Below are positions 47,312-59,751 of a stretch of DNA of 64,000 nt, piece by piece. The position numbers were made by a program, and so were the translations under genes. Each line of letters begins with the position of its first letter. The first letter of the stretch is position 1. The DNA comes from Epichloe hybrida (lineage: Eukaryota > Ascomycota > Sordariomycetes > Hypocreales > Clavicipitaceae), in the NCBI GenBank assembly GCA_019022495.1, contig JAFEKR010000012.1, forward strand, positions 1,240,001 to 1,304,000, written 5' to 3'. Under the pieces are notes generated by a model, which did not search any database, was not told the origin of the DNA, and was given only the letters and a program-made list of their open reading frames with translations.

Positions 47312-48128
47312 TGTTAAAAATAAGACCTATTTTTAGCCCTTTCTAGTTAAAGGACCTTTCTATTACTAGCTTGCATTGCAAGCCTGACAGCTACACTACA
47401 GCTGTTAACGGTCGCGAAGGTGGCTGTTAATGGCTACGTCGCAGCTGTTAACAGCTATGACTAACCGTGTGGATAACTAATCCAAATCAATTATTAATTG
47501 TGGATTATTCAATTGCGTTGTGGCTACAAGCGTAGCTATAACCGCAGCGCCACTAGTAATTAGGTAAGCTAGGGTGACGTAAGCAGGTTACCCTATAGCT
47601 ATCTTTAACAGTGATTTTCTCTTTAACTAGAGGTTGTACAAAAGTCTTACATATAGCAAATTAAAGCTAGAAGACAGGGCTTTTATTTTATATAGGAATA
47701 TTTTTTAGACTAAAATTTAGTGCATATGGGTTGCCAGTTTGTATGGTGGTGAGTCGATTTTTTGGATTTTATATATAAATGAATTTTGCGGAAAATAAAA
47801 AGTGGCCTATAAGACCTCTTTAGCGGTCCGGATTCACTAATACGGTTAGTGGGTATATAAGAGAAAGAAGATCTTTTTAATCTAGCTAGATAGCTAGGCC
47901 TCTTAATCTAACAGCCGCATTGCCCGTATAACGTCACTAAAATCAATTCTATTAGTATATAAGATATTGTAAAAGTCATCTAGATTGAATTTAATTAGTT
48001 AATAACTGCCGAAACCTTCCGTTACGTTGCATTAAATATTTAACGTGGTGGCTCTATTAGTCCCTAACCGTAGAAGCTACACTTATATAGCTGTTACTAG
48101 CTAGTAACTAGCTCCCTACATTTCAATA
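47312..48128 (+). repeat. 5' LTR of Copia-2 (817 bp)
   Basis: Begins TGTTAAAAATAAG, ends CATTTCAATA. Pairs with 53,656-54,472; differences are mostly transitions such as CAGCTACACTACAG / TAGCTGCACTGCAG. Confidence 0.93.
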
Positions 48129-48144
48129 GGTTATGAGCCTGGCC
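48129..48144 (+). promoter_or_regulatory. Primer-binding site of Copia-2
   Basis: GGTTATGAGCCTGGCC directly follows the 5' LTR. It resembles the internal initiator-Met tRNA type of primer site used by many fungal Copia elements. Confidence 0.65.
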
Positions 48145-48182
48145 TATCACTATAAAATTCTTTCTAGTGCACTTTGCGTATA

Positions 48183-48480
48183 GTTATAGAAGACTTCCCT
48201 TCTATAAAACAGGAAGGACCTGCGAGATAGAAGCTATTCCCTTCTATAAAAAAGGAATCATTGTGATTACAGAAGACTTTCCTTCTATAAAATAGGAAGC
48301 GCATAAGCGATACAGAAGCTTTCCCTTCTATAAAAAGGAAGTTTAGTGAGAATAGAAGCTTTTCCCTTCTATAAAAAAGGAAATTCAGCGCGGATAGAAG
48401 CTTTTCCCTTCTATAAAAAGGATTTTTAGTATGAATAGAAGACTTCCCTTCTATAAAATTAGAAGATAGCTACCAATCAA
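48183..48480 (+). repeat. Array of seven hairpin repeats in the Copia-2 leader
   Basis: Seven ~43-base units between the primer site and gag, each built on ATAGAAG-C(T)nCC-CTTCTAT-AAAA, an inverted repeat able to fold, followed by a variable spacer. Not present elsewhere in the window. Confidence 0.85.
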
Positions 48481-48499
48481 TAAGGTTAGGGACCTCCAG

Positions 48500-51400
48500 T
48501 CCCTGATCTTAGTGCGCAAGAGGTTCTAAATAACTAGCTAAAAGAGTAGGTTATTAAACAACAAAATGCTATTAATCTAGTAATATAGAAGCTAGAGTCC
48601 TTAACTTTAGCTATTAATAATAGACCTATGGAGGGTGTGGAAGCTGCTAAGCCCGCTAGTTAGCAGCAAATTCAGCAGCCTATTTAAGATAAGGCACCTG
48701 AATCTAGCTTTGTATAAGCTGCCTTTAATAATTTAATTATTAAGGAATTTAATAAGAGGGTTTATAGCTTCCCTAAGACTGCTAAGCTTAAAGGAGCTGA
48801 AAATTTCGATTAATAGAAACAAGCCCTAGCTATCCAATTTAGAGCTTTAGGCATGCCTAATTTTCTAGATAATCCGGATATTTCTAGGGCGCTAGGGGAC
48901 GCTAACTAAGCTATTATCCTAATGTTACTAAGGGATAGTTATACGGAAGGCCCCTAAGCCGCTATAACTTAGCAAAAATCACCTGAAGAAGCCTATAATT
49001 TACTTGTATAGCAGTATTCACATAGCGTTGAAATCCAGAGGGGGTCCCTATATTCTGAATTTCATAACCTGAATTTTCATGGATTTAAGGGGACTTTAGA
49101 AGCCTTTAATGCAGTCTTTAATAATCTACTAGCTAGATTATCGATTTCAGGGGTCCTAATTAATCCTATAGATTAGGTTAATCAATATCTTTAATCCCTA
49201 AAATCAACCTTCCCTTAGTGGGCTAAGAGGCAACGATTTAGCATGCGTACAAATAGGGCTATAGGGGTCCCCTTAGAAGCCCTAAATCTTGAATTTCTAA
49301 TGGCAAACCTTCTAGCTAAACAAAGGGATAAGTCATCTACGGTAGCCAAAGCCCTGAATTATAGGGCTAAAGACCTAGAAAAGGGTGCTAAAGACAAGGA
49401 AAAGGCCCCTAAAGGTTAGAAGAAGAAGAAAGAAGGCTCTGAAGAAAATAAGGGCTCTTCTAATAAGAAGAAAAAGAAGCAAAAGGGTTAAAAATCAGAT
49501 AAAAAGGATACTAAAGAACTTACAGAGGGTTCTTTTATGCTAGGAAATTACAACCTTTCTAACGGAGCACTTAATCCGTACAAGAAACCTAACAATTACA
49601 AGACTAGTTATAAGAGCTCTAGCGATAGTAGCTCTAATTCTAGCTCTAGTGATTTGGATAATAAAAAACAAGAAATTAATACCTTAAATGGTTTTAATTA
49701 TTATAGTAAAGACATGAAAAAGGCCCTATTATATAATACAGGTTTAACTGTACATATAGTTAATTCTAGGGAGGTCTTTAGGGATTATACCCCTTTTAAG
49801 AAGGGGGAATCTAACCCTATTATAACCAGTGGTGGCCCTATTTATCCTAAGGGTCACGGTAGTGCTATTTTTGAGGTCTTATATTAAAAGAAACCTAATA
49901 AATATAGGACCTTAGTGCTAAAGAATGCTCTATATTTTCCTTAGCTTAATGTTAATATAGTTAGTAGCCTTATTCACTATATATCTAGCGGTTGCTTTAT
50001 AAAAAACTATCTTTATCTTAAAGATAGGTCTTGTATTACTGCCCTAGATATAGAAAAACATGGTTTTTTCTTTTATGTTAAAAACCAATCTACACTAACG
50101 TTACATAAAGGGCCCTGTAAAAAATCTTATTATATCTGACCTTTTACCTATGCTAGCTTTAGGGGTCATAGCTATCCGATTAGCTACCCTATAGAGGTTC
50201 AAATTCCCTCTAAAAAGCCGGATTAGGCTTCTGATTTGGACGAAATCGCTGAAATCGACGAAAATGATGATGATATTGAAGAAATCGCACGGGATGATTT
50301 AGGGGATTTAGTCCCTTCTCTAACGCCTATAGCCCTAGGTTAGGTCCCTTATAAATCTAAAGAAATAGATTTAGGGGTGTTAGAGGGCCTTAGTGGAGGA
50401 AAAAGGTCCCTAATACCTCCCTAAGAGGCCTGTGGTTCTTAAGGGGCCTAGCAGGGGACTAACGGAGAGGGCCCTAATCTAGACCCAAATCTAGACCTTA
50501 ATTCAAGCCCTAAAGACCTTTAATATCAAAAGTTACTGGAACTAGCTAGCCTATGGCATGTACGATTAGGGCACCTAGGGCTTCCTTTGCTAAAGAAAAC
50601 AAGCCTTATAACTAAAGGAATCCCTGATTTTTCTAAAATCAAGGATAAAGACTTTAAATATATAGCTTATGATCAATCTAAGGCAGTTAGAAGACCTAGG
50701 AAATTAGCTATCCCTAACCCCCCTAGAGCTCTAGATTAAATAGAGGGGGATACGCTAAAAATTAGCCCTGTACCGTATAATAAATAGTTAATTTGCTTAT
50801 TTCTAGTTAATCAAAAAACTAGATATAAGTGGGTGTTCTTATTACCTAATAAGGAAGGCCTAACTATTTATAGGGCTATTAAGGGCTTCTTCAGAGGGCT
50901 TAAAAATCAACTAGGTTAATATCCTAGGCACCTTCACTTTAATAGGGGCTAAGAAATCGATTCTAGTTGTTAAACTTAGTTAAATTCTAAAGGGATCAAA
51001 TTTACGACTTCTAGTCCCTATATTCATAAGCAAAATGGATTAGCAGAGCGTTTAATTTGTACTATTCTAGATCAATTAAGGGCTACTATCTAGTGGGCAA
51101 AATTACCTTTATATCTATGGTGTTTTGTATTACCTGCAGTTGTTAACCTAATTAATATAACTGCTAATACCACTAAGGATAAAAGCCCTAAATAACTACT
51201 AGCTAGGGAGCTAAATTAGCCCTGTACAACTAATATTAGCAGTATTAGAGCCATAGGATCTTACTGTGAGATTCTAATCCCCCTAGAAAAACGACCTAAA
51301 GCCTAGAAGTTAGCAGCTAGGACTATCCCTAGAAGGTTACTAGCTACACTAGGTTCTAACACCTATCTAGTGTACATCCCCTCTAAAAGGCTAGTTACAA

Positions 51401-53446
51401 AGACTAGCTTTATTAAGATTATAAAGCCTATAGGTCCTGTCTCTAAAGGATTACCTAGGCTTTCTATAGGGGATAACCCTTTAGAGGGGGAAATTGATTT
51501 AGAAGATCAAGATCTAAATTAAGGTTTAAAGGATTACCCTATAGATAACATAGGAAATCAAAATCCCCCTATAGGTTAAGAAAAATACCCTATAGGGCCT
51601 GTACAACCCCCTAAGGAACTGATTCCAGAGGCCTTAGAGGAGGCCACGCCTGTAACTTCACTAGGAAATCAAATTTCGACTCCGGACCTTGATTTTAACA
51701 AAATTACTAACTTCAACCCTAATATTAACCCTATGGATGTTAATATTAGTTCCCCTTCTTCTCTAGATTTTATAAAAGAAATCTACTTTAAGGTACAGGA
51801 GAAGCTAAAGGAAAATAACCCTAATAGCCCTGAACCTAAGACCTAGAAGCAAGCTATATCTAGCCCTAAAAGGGATAAATGGATAGAAGCTACATATAAG
51901 GAATACAAACAGCTTCTAAAGGCTAGTACTTTTAAATTTATAGGGAAAGACTAAGTACCTAAGGGCCAAAAAGTACTAAAGAATAGGCTTGTTTATAAGC
52001 TTAAAAAGGATAAAGAAAATAATCCTTTAAAATACAAGGCCTAACTCGTTGCTAAGGGATTTATGCAAATCAAAGGTCTAGATTATCTAGAGACCTTTGC
52101 AGCCACAAGCATTCCCCCTAGCTAGAGGATTTTACTAGCCCTAGCGGCTTAGAATAACTAGGAAATCGAACAGGTCGATTTTATAGGAGCTTTTCTTAAT
52201 AGTAAGCTACAATAACAGATTTATATAGTTATTCCAGATGGATTTATCGAATTCCTTAAAGCAAATCCTAAATTAGCTAAATTAGCTAAAAGTTTTGGCT
52301 ATAAACCTTCTAAAGATTAAGTAATTTTATTATAGAAATCTTTATATGGCCTAAAACAGAGCTTAAGGGAATGGCAACAAGCACTAATTGCAGTGCTAAA
52401 GTCCCTAGGATTTAGCCCTCTAATTTCTAACCTAGCTATATTCTATAATTCCTTTACTAAAACCTTTATTATCACATATGTGAATAATTACCTTCTAATT
52501 AGACTGGATTTACGTTATATCCAAAGACTTAAAAAGGAACTTTATAAAGTCTATCTAATAGAAGATAGGGGGCTAGCTGAATTCTTCTTAGGGGTTTAAA
52601 TCGTACGAGATAGACCTAATAGGGTCCTGAAAATTCATTAATCTTAGTATATCTTAGAGGCTTTAAATCGATTTAATATGCTAGATAGTAAGCCTATTAG
52701 CATACCTCTTTAGCTAGGCGTTTTAGCTACACAGACTACTAAGCTTTTAATAGCTAGCGAAATCAAGCTCTATTAGTGCATTATAGGGACTATAATATAC
52801 CTAATGTTACTTACAAGGCCGGACGTGGCCTTTACACTTTAGTGGCTATCTACAGCACTAGCTAGGCCCTATATAGAGCACCTAAAAGTAGCTAAAAACC
52901 TGCTTAGGTACCTATTAGGGGCTAAATTCCTTGCTATAATTTATAGGGGAGACCCTAAAGGTATAGCTAGCAAAAGCCTAATAGGTTATTGTAATAGTGA
53001 TTTTGCAGGGGATAAAAAGACCTCTAAATCAACCTACGCTTATCTATTTAAGCTAGCTAGCAGACCTATTAGCTAGAAATCAAAGAAAGCTAGTACGATA
53101 GCTCTATTAACATTAGAAGCTAAAGCTAACGCTATTTGCGAGACCTTCTAGGAGCTATAGTGGCTTTAGGGCTTATTTAAGGAGCTAAAAACCCCTATTT
53201 CTCCCCCTATCCAGATATATTGCGATAATTAAGGCGCTATAACCACTGCCTATAACCCTGCCTTACATAGCTATACAAAGCATACCTTGCTAAAGTTTAA
53301 CTATATTAGGCAATAGGTTTTAGAGGGTTTAGCTAAGATCGAATATCTAGATACAAAGTTAATGCCTACAGACAGTCTAACAAAGCCTCTATCTAGACCT
53401 CTTCATCAGGCTTTTATTAAGCTCTTAGGGCTTGATAATCACTAAA
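48500..53446 (+). pseudogene. Copia-2 gag-pol polyprotein relic
   Basis: One plus frame, broken by TAG/TAA where Gln or Trp is expected. Gag about 48,570-49,530 (LKGAENFD, LYSEFHNLNFHGFKGTLEAF, Lys-rich end, no zinc knuckle seen). Protease 49,660-49,890 with LLYNTGLTVHIV, the active D-T-G now N-T-G. Pre-integrase WHVRLGHLGLPLLKK near 50,555; integrase with QIEGDTLKI, HLHFNRGQE (Asp to Asn) and HKQNGLAERL. RT 51,880-52,620: VAKGFMQIKGLDYLETFA, VDFIGAFLN, LYGLKQSLREW, ITYVNNYLLI (Y-V-D-D to Y-V-N-N). RNase H 52,980-53,440: GYCNSDFAGDKKTSKSTYAY, and CDNQGAI, ending LGLDNH. Stops and changed catalytic residues make it inactive. Confidence 0.93.
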
Positions 53447-53647
53447 AAACCAACAACTAAATCCCTTTAACAGGGAACCAAAAACAACGCTAAAAAGGGA
53501 GCTACATTTAACAATAGCTAGGAATTCAAAAAGGGGGTCTTTTATCTTTTCCTGTTTTTTCCCTTTTATCTGTTTTTATCTAAAAAGTTCTTGTTTACCC
53601 TATATCACTTTGTACGCTTTTAATTAGCTTATACGTAATTCTTTTGT

Positions 53648-53655
53648 AGAGGGGG
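53648..53655 (+). promoter_or_regulatory. Polypurine tract of Copia-2
   Basis: AGAGGGGG directly before the 3' LTR, the plus-strand primer site. Confidence 0.8.
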
Positions 53656-54472
53656 TGTTAAAAATAAGACCTATTTTTAGCCCTTTCTAGTTAAAGGACC
53701 TTTCTATTACTAGATTGCATTGCAAGCCTAATAGCTGCACTGCAGCTGTTAACGGTTGCGAAGGTGGCTATTAATGGCTACGTTATAGCTATCAATAGCT
53801 GCGACTAACCGTGTGAATAACTAATCTAAATCAATTATTAATTATGGATTATTTAATTGCGTTGTGGCTACAAGCGCAGCCACAACCGCAGTGCCACTAG
53901 TAATTAGGTAAGCTAGGGTGACGTAAGTAGGTTACCCTATAGCTATCTTTAATAGCGATTTTCTCTTTAACTAGAAGTCATACAAAAGTCTTACATATAG
54001 CAAATTAAAGCTAGAAGATAGGGCTTTTATTTTATGTAGGAATATTTTTTAGACTAAAATTTAGTGTATATAGGTTGCTAGTTTGTATGGTAGTGAGTTG
54101 ATTTTTTGGATTTTACATATAAATAAATTTTGCGGAAAATAAAAAGTGGCCTGTAAGACCTCTTTAGCGGTCCGGATCCACTAATACAGTTAGTAGGTAT
54201 ATAAGAGGAAGAAGATCTTTTTAATCTAGCTAGATAGCTAGGCCTCTTAATCCAACAGCTGCATTGCCTGTATAACGTCACTAAAATCAATTCTATTAGT
54301 ATATAAGATATTGTAAAAGTCATCTAGATTGAATTTAATTAGTTAATAACTGCCGAAACCTTCCGTTACGTTGCGTTAAATATTTAACGTGGTGGCTCTA
54401 TTAGTCCCTAACCGTAGAAGCTACACTTGTACAGCTGTTGCTAGCTAGTAACTAGCTCCCTACATTTCAATA
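53656..54472 (+). repeat. 3' LTR of Copia-2 (817 bp)
   Basis: Same length and ends as the 5' copy; followed by the TSD TCTAT. Confidence 0.93.
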
Positions 54473-54477
54473 TCTAT

Positions 54478-56215
54478 ATAGATTGTAAATAGACTAGAAA
54501 TGCCCTATAGCTTAGCTAACCACGCCTTAAGGCATGAGATAATAGCTAATAATTCCTTATTATAAATTATATAGTTCTTTTATAAGGATATAAGGCTAGT
54601 AGAGTAGTAAGTAACTAAGTATATAACGCTATCCTAGCCTTATTAGGAAAGGTATTCTCTAATGGCTATTCCTAAATAATTAGCTTCTATTACTATAGGG
54701 AGATCTAGATTCTATTATGCTAGTACTAGGTACATAATAAAGGTGTTTTTTTACCTATTAAAGGCATTATTCTCTTTAGGCCTTTATTAAAAAGGGATAT
54801 TTCTCTTAGTTAATTATATTAGTAGTGCTACTAGTTCTAAAAAGTTACTAATAAAGTTATAGTAAAAGTTAGTAAACCCTAGGAAGCTATAGACCCCCTA
54901 AAGTTTCATTAGGGCTACCTATTCCCTAATAGCTATAACCTTTGCTAGATCTAGATAAATAAAATAACTTACTATAATAATATATCCTAGGTATTAAACC
55001 TCCTTTACTACAAATATAGACTTATTAAGGTCTAAGTATAACCCTATAGCCCTTAGGTAGCCTAATATTACCTAGACCTTAGCTATATAGTCTTTTCTTA
55101 ATCCCCCTAAGTAAATTAAGATATTATCTAAGTATACTATAATAAAATCCCCTAATATATCCCCTAAGGACTTATTAATATAACATTAGAATATTACTAG
55201 TACGCTAGCTAGGCTAAAGGGGCAAACTAGTTACTTAAATAGCCTAAACCTAGTTTAGAATGCTATTAAGTACTCCTAGCCCTTAGTAATCTATAGCTTA
55301 TAAAACGCTATATAAATATTTACCTTTATAAACTAGTATACCTAGGATAAGAAATAAAGTGTCTTCTTAATTAATAGGAGAGAATAGTAATCCTATGCTA
55401 TTATCTTATTAAGAGCGCAGTAGTTTATATAAAAACGCTAACCTCTATTAGCCTTTTTAATAAGGAGAACTAGAGCTATAGCTAATAATAAGCTAGTATA
55501 GATTTAACCCTTATTTATTAAGTCTGTGATCTAGTGTCTAACCTCTAGAAGCTAGTCCCTTAGTATATTATATAGTAGTCCCTAAGGGAGCGTTAGTTTA
55601 GACCTATTCTAATTCTTATATAAGTATATATAGTAATTAAGGGACCCCTAATAAGGAGGTAAGCTATTAGCTCTAGCTTTATTAAAAAGGTTTGCGAAGT
55701 TAGCTAACTCCTTAGGTAATATTAATATATCTAGGCTATTTAGTTTTATCTTAGGCACTATAATCTATAGTACTATTATTATCTCCCTAAGGCTTATAGT
55801 AATAAACATTATAGAAGTGTCCTTCCTCTAGTATACCTAGCGCGCTTCTATGGCATATAAGGACCTAATAATCCCTTATACTAGAGTCTTTACCTTACAT
55901 GCAAAGGCTTTAGAGACATATAAGCCCTCTATTACTCTAATAACTAATTACTATTTTACTATATAAATAACTATATTAAAATATTCTAGCTATAGTATCC
56001 TAAGTATAATATCTTATATAAGGCCTAGGATAACATATAAATACACTAATAACTCCTAGCTATTAATGTCTATTCTAGTGTGTACTATATAGGTAATTAA
56101 GGAGGTGTCCTCCTATACCCTTTTTCCCTTCCTTTCTATTTTCACTGTAGTCTAGACATGCTTTCTCTTTAGTAACTATATAAGCTTTAGGCTAAACTAT
56201 TTCGCTACTAACTTA
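54478..56215 (-). pseudogene. Gypsy-B reverse transcriptase and RNase H relic
   Basis: Minus strand: GDFIIVYLDNILIYLGGLRK near 55,155-55,095 (L-D-D to L-D-N), then FLGFTNFYYNFISNF, FNR-x-KNTFIMYLVLA, and RNase H VTYYSTSLISL, NYIIYNKELLAIISCLKAWL and SLFTIY, which stops at the Copia-2 insertion and resumes at 47,306. Stops are frequent. Confidence 0.85.
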
Positions 56216-56223
56216 CTTATAGT

Positions 56224-58078
56224 CAGAGTATTGTTTGTAGTGTAGTTAGTGTAGTTGTTAGGAAAAACTTGTATTTGTAGTGTAGTTTTTTTTTTCTTAT
56301 AGTTAGTGTAGTTTTTAGGAAAAACTTGTATTTATAGTGTAGTTTTTTTTTTATAGTTAGTGTAATGTAGTTTTTTTTTTTTTATAGTGTAGTGTATTGT
56401 AGTTTTTTTTTACTTGTATTATAGTGTAGTTAGTGTAGTTAACTACAAAAACTACAATGTAGTGTTAGTAAAAAAAAAAGTGGGCCTTTTTATTATATAA
56501 TGTTATTATAAGAATTAAAAGAAAGCTAGTTATATAGAAGCTTTTATTATTACCTATTTTACTTAATTAGTTATAGAATTTATAATATTTACTTTTTTTT
56601 AAGAATTTTACTATAACTAGGGTTATTTATAATATTATACCTTTTTAATAATACTATTATACTTATTACTTTATTTTACTAATATAACTTTAAGAAAAAC
56701 CTTCTAATTATTTTATTTACTATTATTATTAATTATTTTATATTTTTATTATTAATTTAATTAAAAAATACCCTAAACTAATATAATTAAATTAAATTAG
56801 AAATCTAAATAAATATATAAAAGTTAATAGAATATATACTTAGTACTTTAATATTATTATTAATATAATAAGAACTTAAAAAAAGCTTAAACTATTTATT
56901 TACTATTTAAACTAATTAAATATTACTTTAAGCTTTATAATTCTAAAGCTTTAAGAAGTTATATATAGTAACTTTATATATCTTATTATAATAATACATA
57001 AAGAAAGAATATAATAGACTAATATTTATAATTTATTAATAGATAACTAATAGTATTATTTTAATTACCCTATATAGCTTAAATAAGCTATAAAAATAAG
57101 TTTAACTTGTTTTTAAAAATAATACTAGGACTTAGTTTTATATAATATATTATACTTATTATAAAAGCTTTAATAACTTTTATAACCTTAATTACTATTA
57201 TTACTATAATTACTATTATTTTATATTTATTATTATTTTAAAAAAACATAAAAGAGAAAACATTTTTATAATATTAATATTTTTAAAAACCTTAAAATAC
57301 TAAGTTATTAAAAACTATAGCTTTTACTATAGTAATTTACTTATAATTACTAGTATTTATATTTAAGTTATTTATTTATTATTTATTTATTATTTATTTA
57401 TTAAATTTAACACTTTAATATTATAAGTAATCTTAGTAATCTTAGTAATCTTAGTAATACTAGTAATATTAGTAATATTAGTATTATAAGCTATTATAAG
57501 CTATTATAAGCTATAATAAGATATAATAAGCTACTTATATTAAGTTTACTAGTAGTTCTTTTTATAGTTTTTTTAAAATAAGTAATAATAATAATTTATA
57601 GAAATATAAAATAATTTATAGAAATAGTAAATAATATAATAAGAAGGTTTTTCTTTAAGTTATATTAGGGAAATAAAGTATTAAGTTAAATAGTATTATG
57701 AAAAAAGTATAATATTATATATAACCTTACTTAGTTATAATAAAATTATAAAAATAATATAATATTATAAATTCTATAACTAATTTAATAAAATAGGTAA
57801 TAATAAAAGCTTTAATATAACTAGCTTTCTTTTAACCTTATAAATACTAATAACTAATAAAAAGTCTAATACTACATTTATAGTGTTTGTAGTTAGTGTA
57901 GTTTAGGAAAAAAAATTTGTAGTGTAATATATTATAGTTTTTTTTTTTATAGTTAGTATAGTGTAGTTTTTTTTTCCTTATAGTTAGTGTAGTTTATAGT
58001 GTAGTGTAGTTTATAGTGTAGTTACTACACTACACTATAAATACTACACTACACTACACGTTTTAGTGCAATACTTTG
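56224..58078 (-). mobile_element. hAT-3: non-autonomous hAT element
   Basis: CAGAGTATTG / CAATACTTTG ends and 8-bp TSD CTTATAGT (56,216-56,223 and 58,079-58,086). It is in the reverse orientation to hAT-1 and hAT-2: its left end matches the reverse complement of their right ends. 1,855 bp, no transposase, same subterminal arrays, and it shows the uninterrupted site of the retroposon found in hAT-1. Confidence 0.92.
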
Positions 58079-58086
58079 CTTATAGT

Positions 58087-59536
58087 ACTATAATAATTAT
58101 AACTATAATTAATCTAGATATTAATATAATAATATATATTAAAGAGTATAGGAATTAAGAATAGTAGTTAGTCTATATATTATACTATATCCTGCTCTAA
58201 CTCTATATAGCTTAAATAGTTATCCTATGTTATAGTATATAGTTAGCCTCCTTACCCTTATATAAGACTTTGCTTAGGGGCTACTTATTTTCTATAGGGG
58301 GAATATTTACCTCCTTATTTACGCTTTTCTTATTTACTCTATATAAGTTAATACTAACCTATAGGGGATAGGGTAAAAGGAAGGTATACTTCTAAATGTA
58401 GTAGTCCTTAGATTTATATTATAGGTAATATCTCTCCTAATAGTATTTAGCTAACTTCGCTTCTAATACCTATTTAGCCTATTATATATTTATAGCTAGC
58501 TTTAGACCCTTCTTCTTCTTAACTAGCTTATTTTATTTTCCTAATTAAGTCCTTACTACACGCACCCTAGTTATTAGTGTATTACCCTTATAATTAGTCT
58601 AAGGTATAGGTTTAGCTAGCTATAGTTTACATTAGGACTAGTACTTATCCTCTATAGTAAGGGCCTTAATATTAACTATAATCTTATAATACTACGTAAT
58701 AGCTATATACTATACACTTTAGCTAATACCCTAGCTTATACTAATTTCTCTTAAATGCTTATTAAGCGCTTATTAAAGCTTTACTAGCTTTATATTATCC
58801 CCCTAATAATCCTCTCTTACTAATAAAAGCTTCTTTATAAAGCAAATAAAGAACATAGAAAATAGCTCCCTTAGGCCTTATTTTATCTAGTTAAGTTCTA
58901 TAAAGGCTATCTCTTACCTATATAAATTAAAGAACATAGACCTAAGGTATTCTAGGAATTTAGCTAGGTTAAAATTATAAATACTACCTTATTTAAAGAA
59001 AGTAATTACCTAGGACTAGACTTTAGAGGATAAGTTCTAGTAAATAAATATTTACCTATTCTTATTAGTTTTAATAAAGTCCTTATTTACCTATAGCTTA
59101 TAGTCTATTAGGAATCTTTACGTAGTAAATAAGGCCTTATTACTATTATATAGGTTACCTATAGGGATAGGTTTTTATTTTACCCTAGGTATAGTTAAGA
59201 CTAAGTTAAAGGTAAGAGGTAAAGTAAGGTTTACTATTAGGGTATTAGGCTAGGCTATAATAAGTAGTTAGGTTAAGGGTCCTATAGTATTTATAGTTAC
59301 TTATTATTAGAGGTATATAAGTTTTGCTATTTACTTATTAAGTATAAGTTAAAGTGTCTTAAATTAGGCTTATTAAGCTACTAGTAGTGCTATAGTATTA
59401 GATAAGGGAGTTATTATCCCCTAGCTAGGTTAGTCTTATAGTTAGAGTATATTTACTATATTTATTAATATATTTATTAGTATTTCTATTATGTCTTTTA
59501 GTAGTTATTAAAAAGGACTAAAGGAAGTCTTTTAAT
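58087..59536 (-). pseudogene. Gypsy-B gag region relic
   Basis: Between hAT-3 and the 5' LTR of Gypsy-B, where gag is expected for a minus-strand element. It is heavily AT-rich with many stops; no motif could be read with certainty, so the call rests on position. Confidence 0.4.
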
Positions 59537-59746
59537 TATTATAGACTAGCCCTTAGGTAACTATAATAAGGCGTTAATATAGTATTAAGAGACTTAAGGA
59601 GAAAGGGTAAGAGACTATCCCTAGTAGTGCCCCTTATACCCCCTTAGCTACTTATATAAGCCTCCTTTCCTTACCCTAACTGCTTTTACTACTCCCCTCT
59701 CTAACTGCTATACGAACAATGCTTAGGCAAAGCCTAAGCCCTTACA
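59537..59746 (-). repeat. 5' LTR of Gypsy-B
   Basis: Partner of 33,967-34,183, with G-to-A changes at the terminal TG (now TA) and in GGACTGG (now AGACTAG). Palindrome copy at 59,721-59,739. Confidence 0.88.
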
Positions 59747-59751
59747 ATAAC

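Larger units (their letters stand above)
47312..54472 (+). mobile_element. Copia-2: nearly complete Copia retrotransposon inserted in Gypsy-B RNase H
   Basis: Two 817-bp LTRs (47,312-48,128 and 53,656-54,472), 5-bp TSD TCTAT (47,307-47,311 and 54,473-54,477), a primer-binding site, a polypurine tract and a gag-pol frame in standard Copia order. It is the least mutated LTR element here and so probably the latest large arrival. Excising it restores SLFTIYIDYKNLKYFI in Gypsy-B. Confidence 0.95.
33967..59746 (-). mobile_element. Gypsy-B retrotransposon inserted in Gypsy-A gag, carrying three hATs and Copia-2
   Basis: LTRs 33,967-34,183 (217 bp) and 59,537-59,746 (210 bp) start TGTTATGGACTGG / TATTATAGACTAG and end CCCTTATA / CCCTTACA. 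The 5-bp TSD ATAAC is at 33,962-33,966 and 59,747-59,751. With guests removed its own length is about 7 kb. Pol is on the minus strand. Confidence 0.88.
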
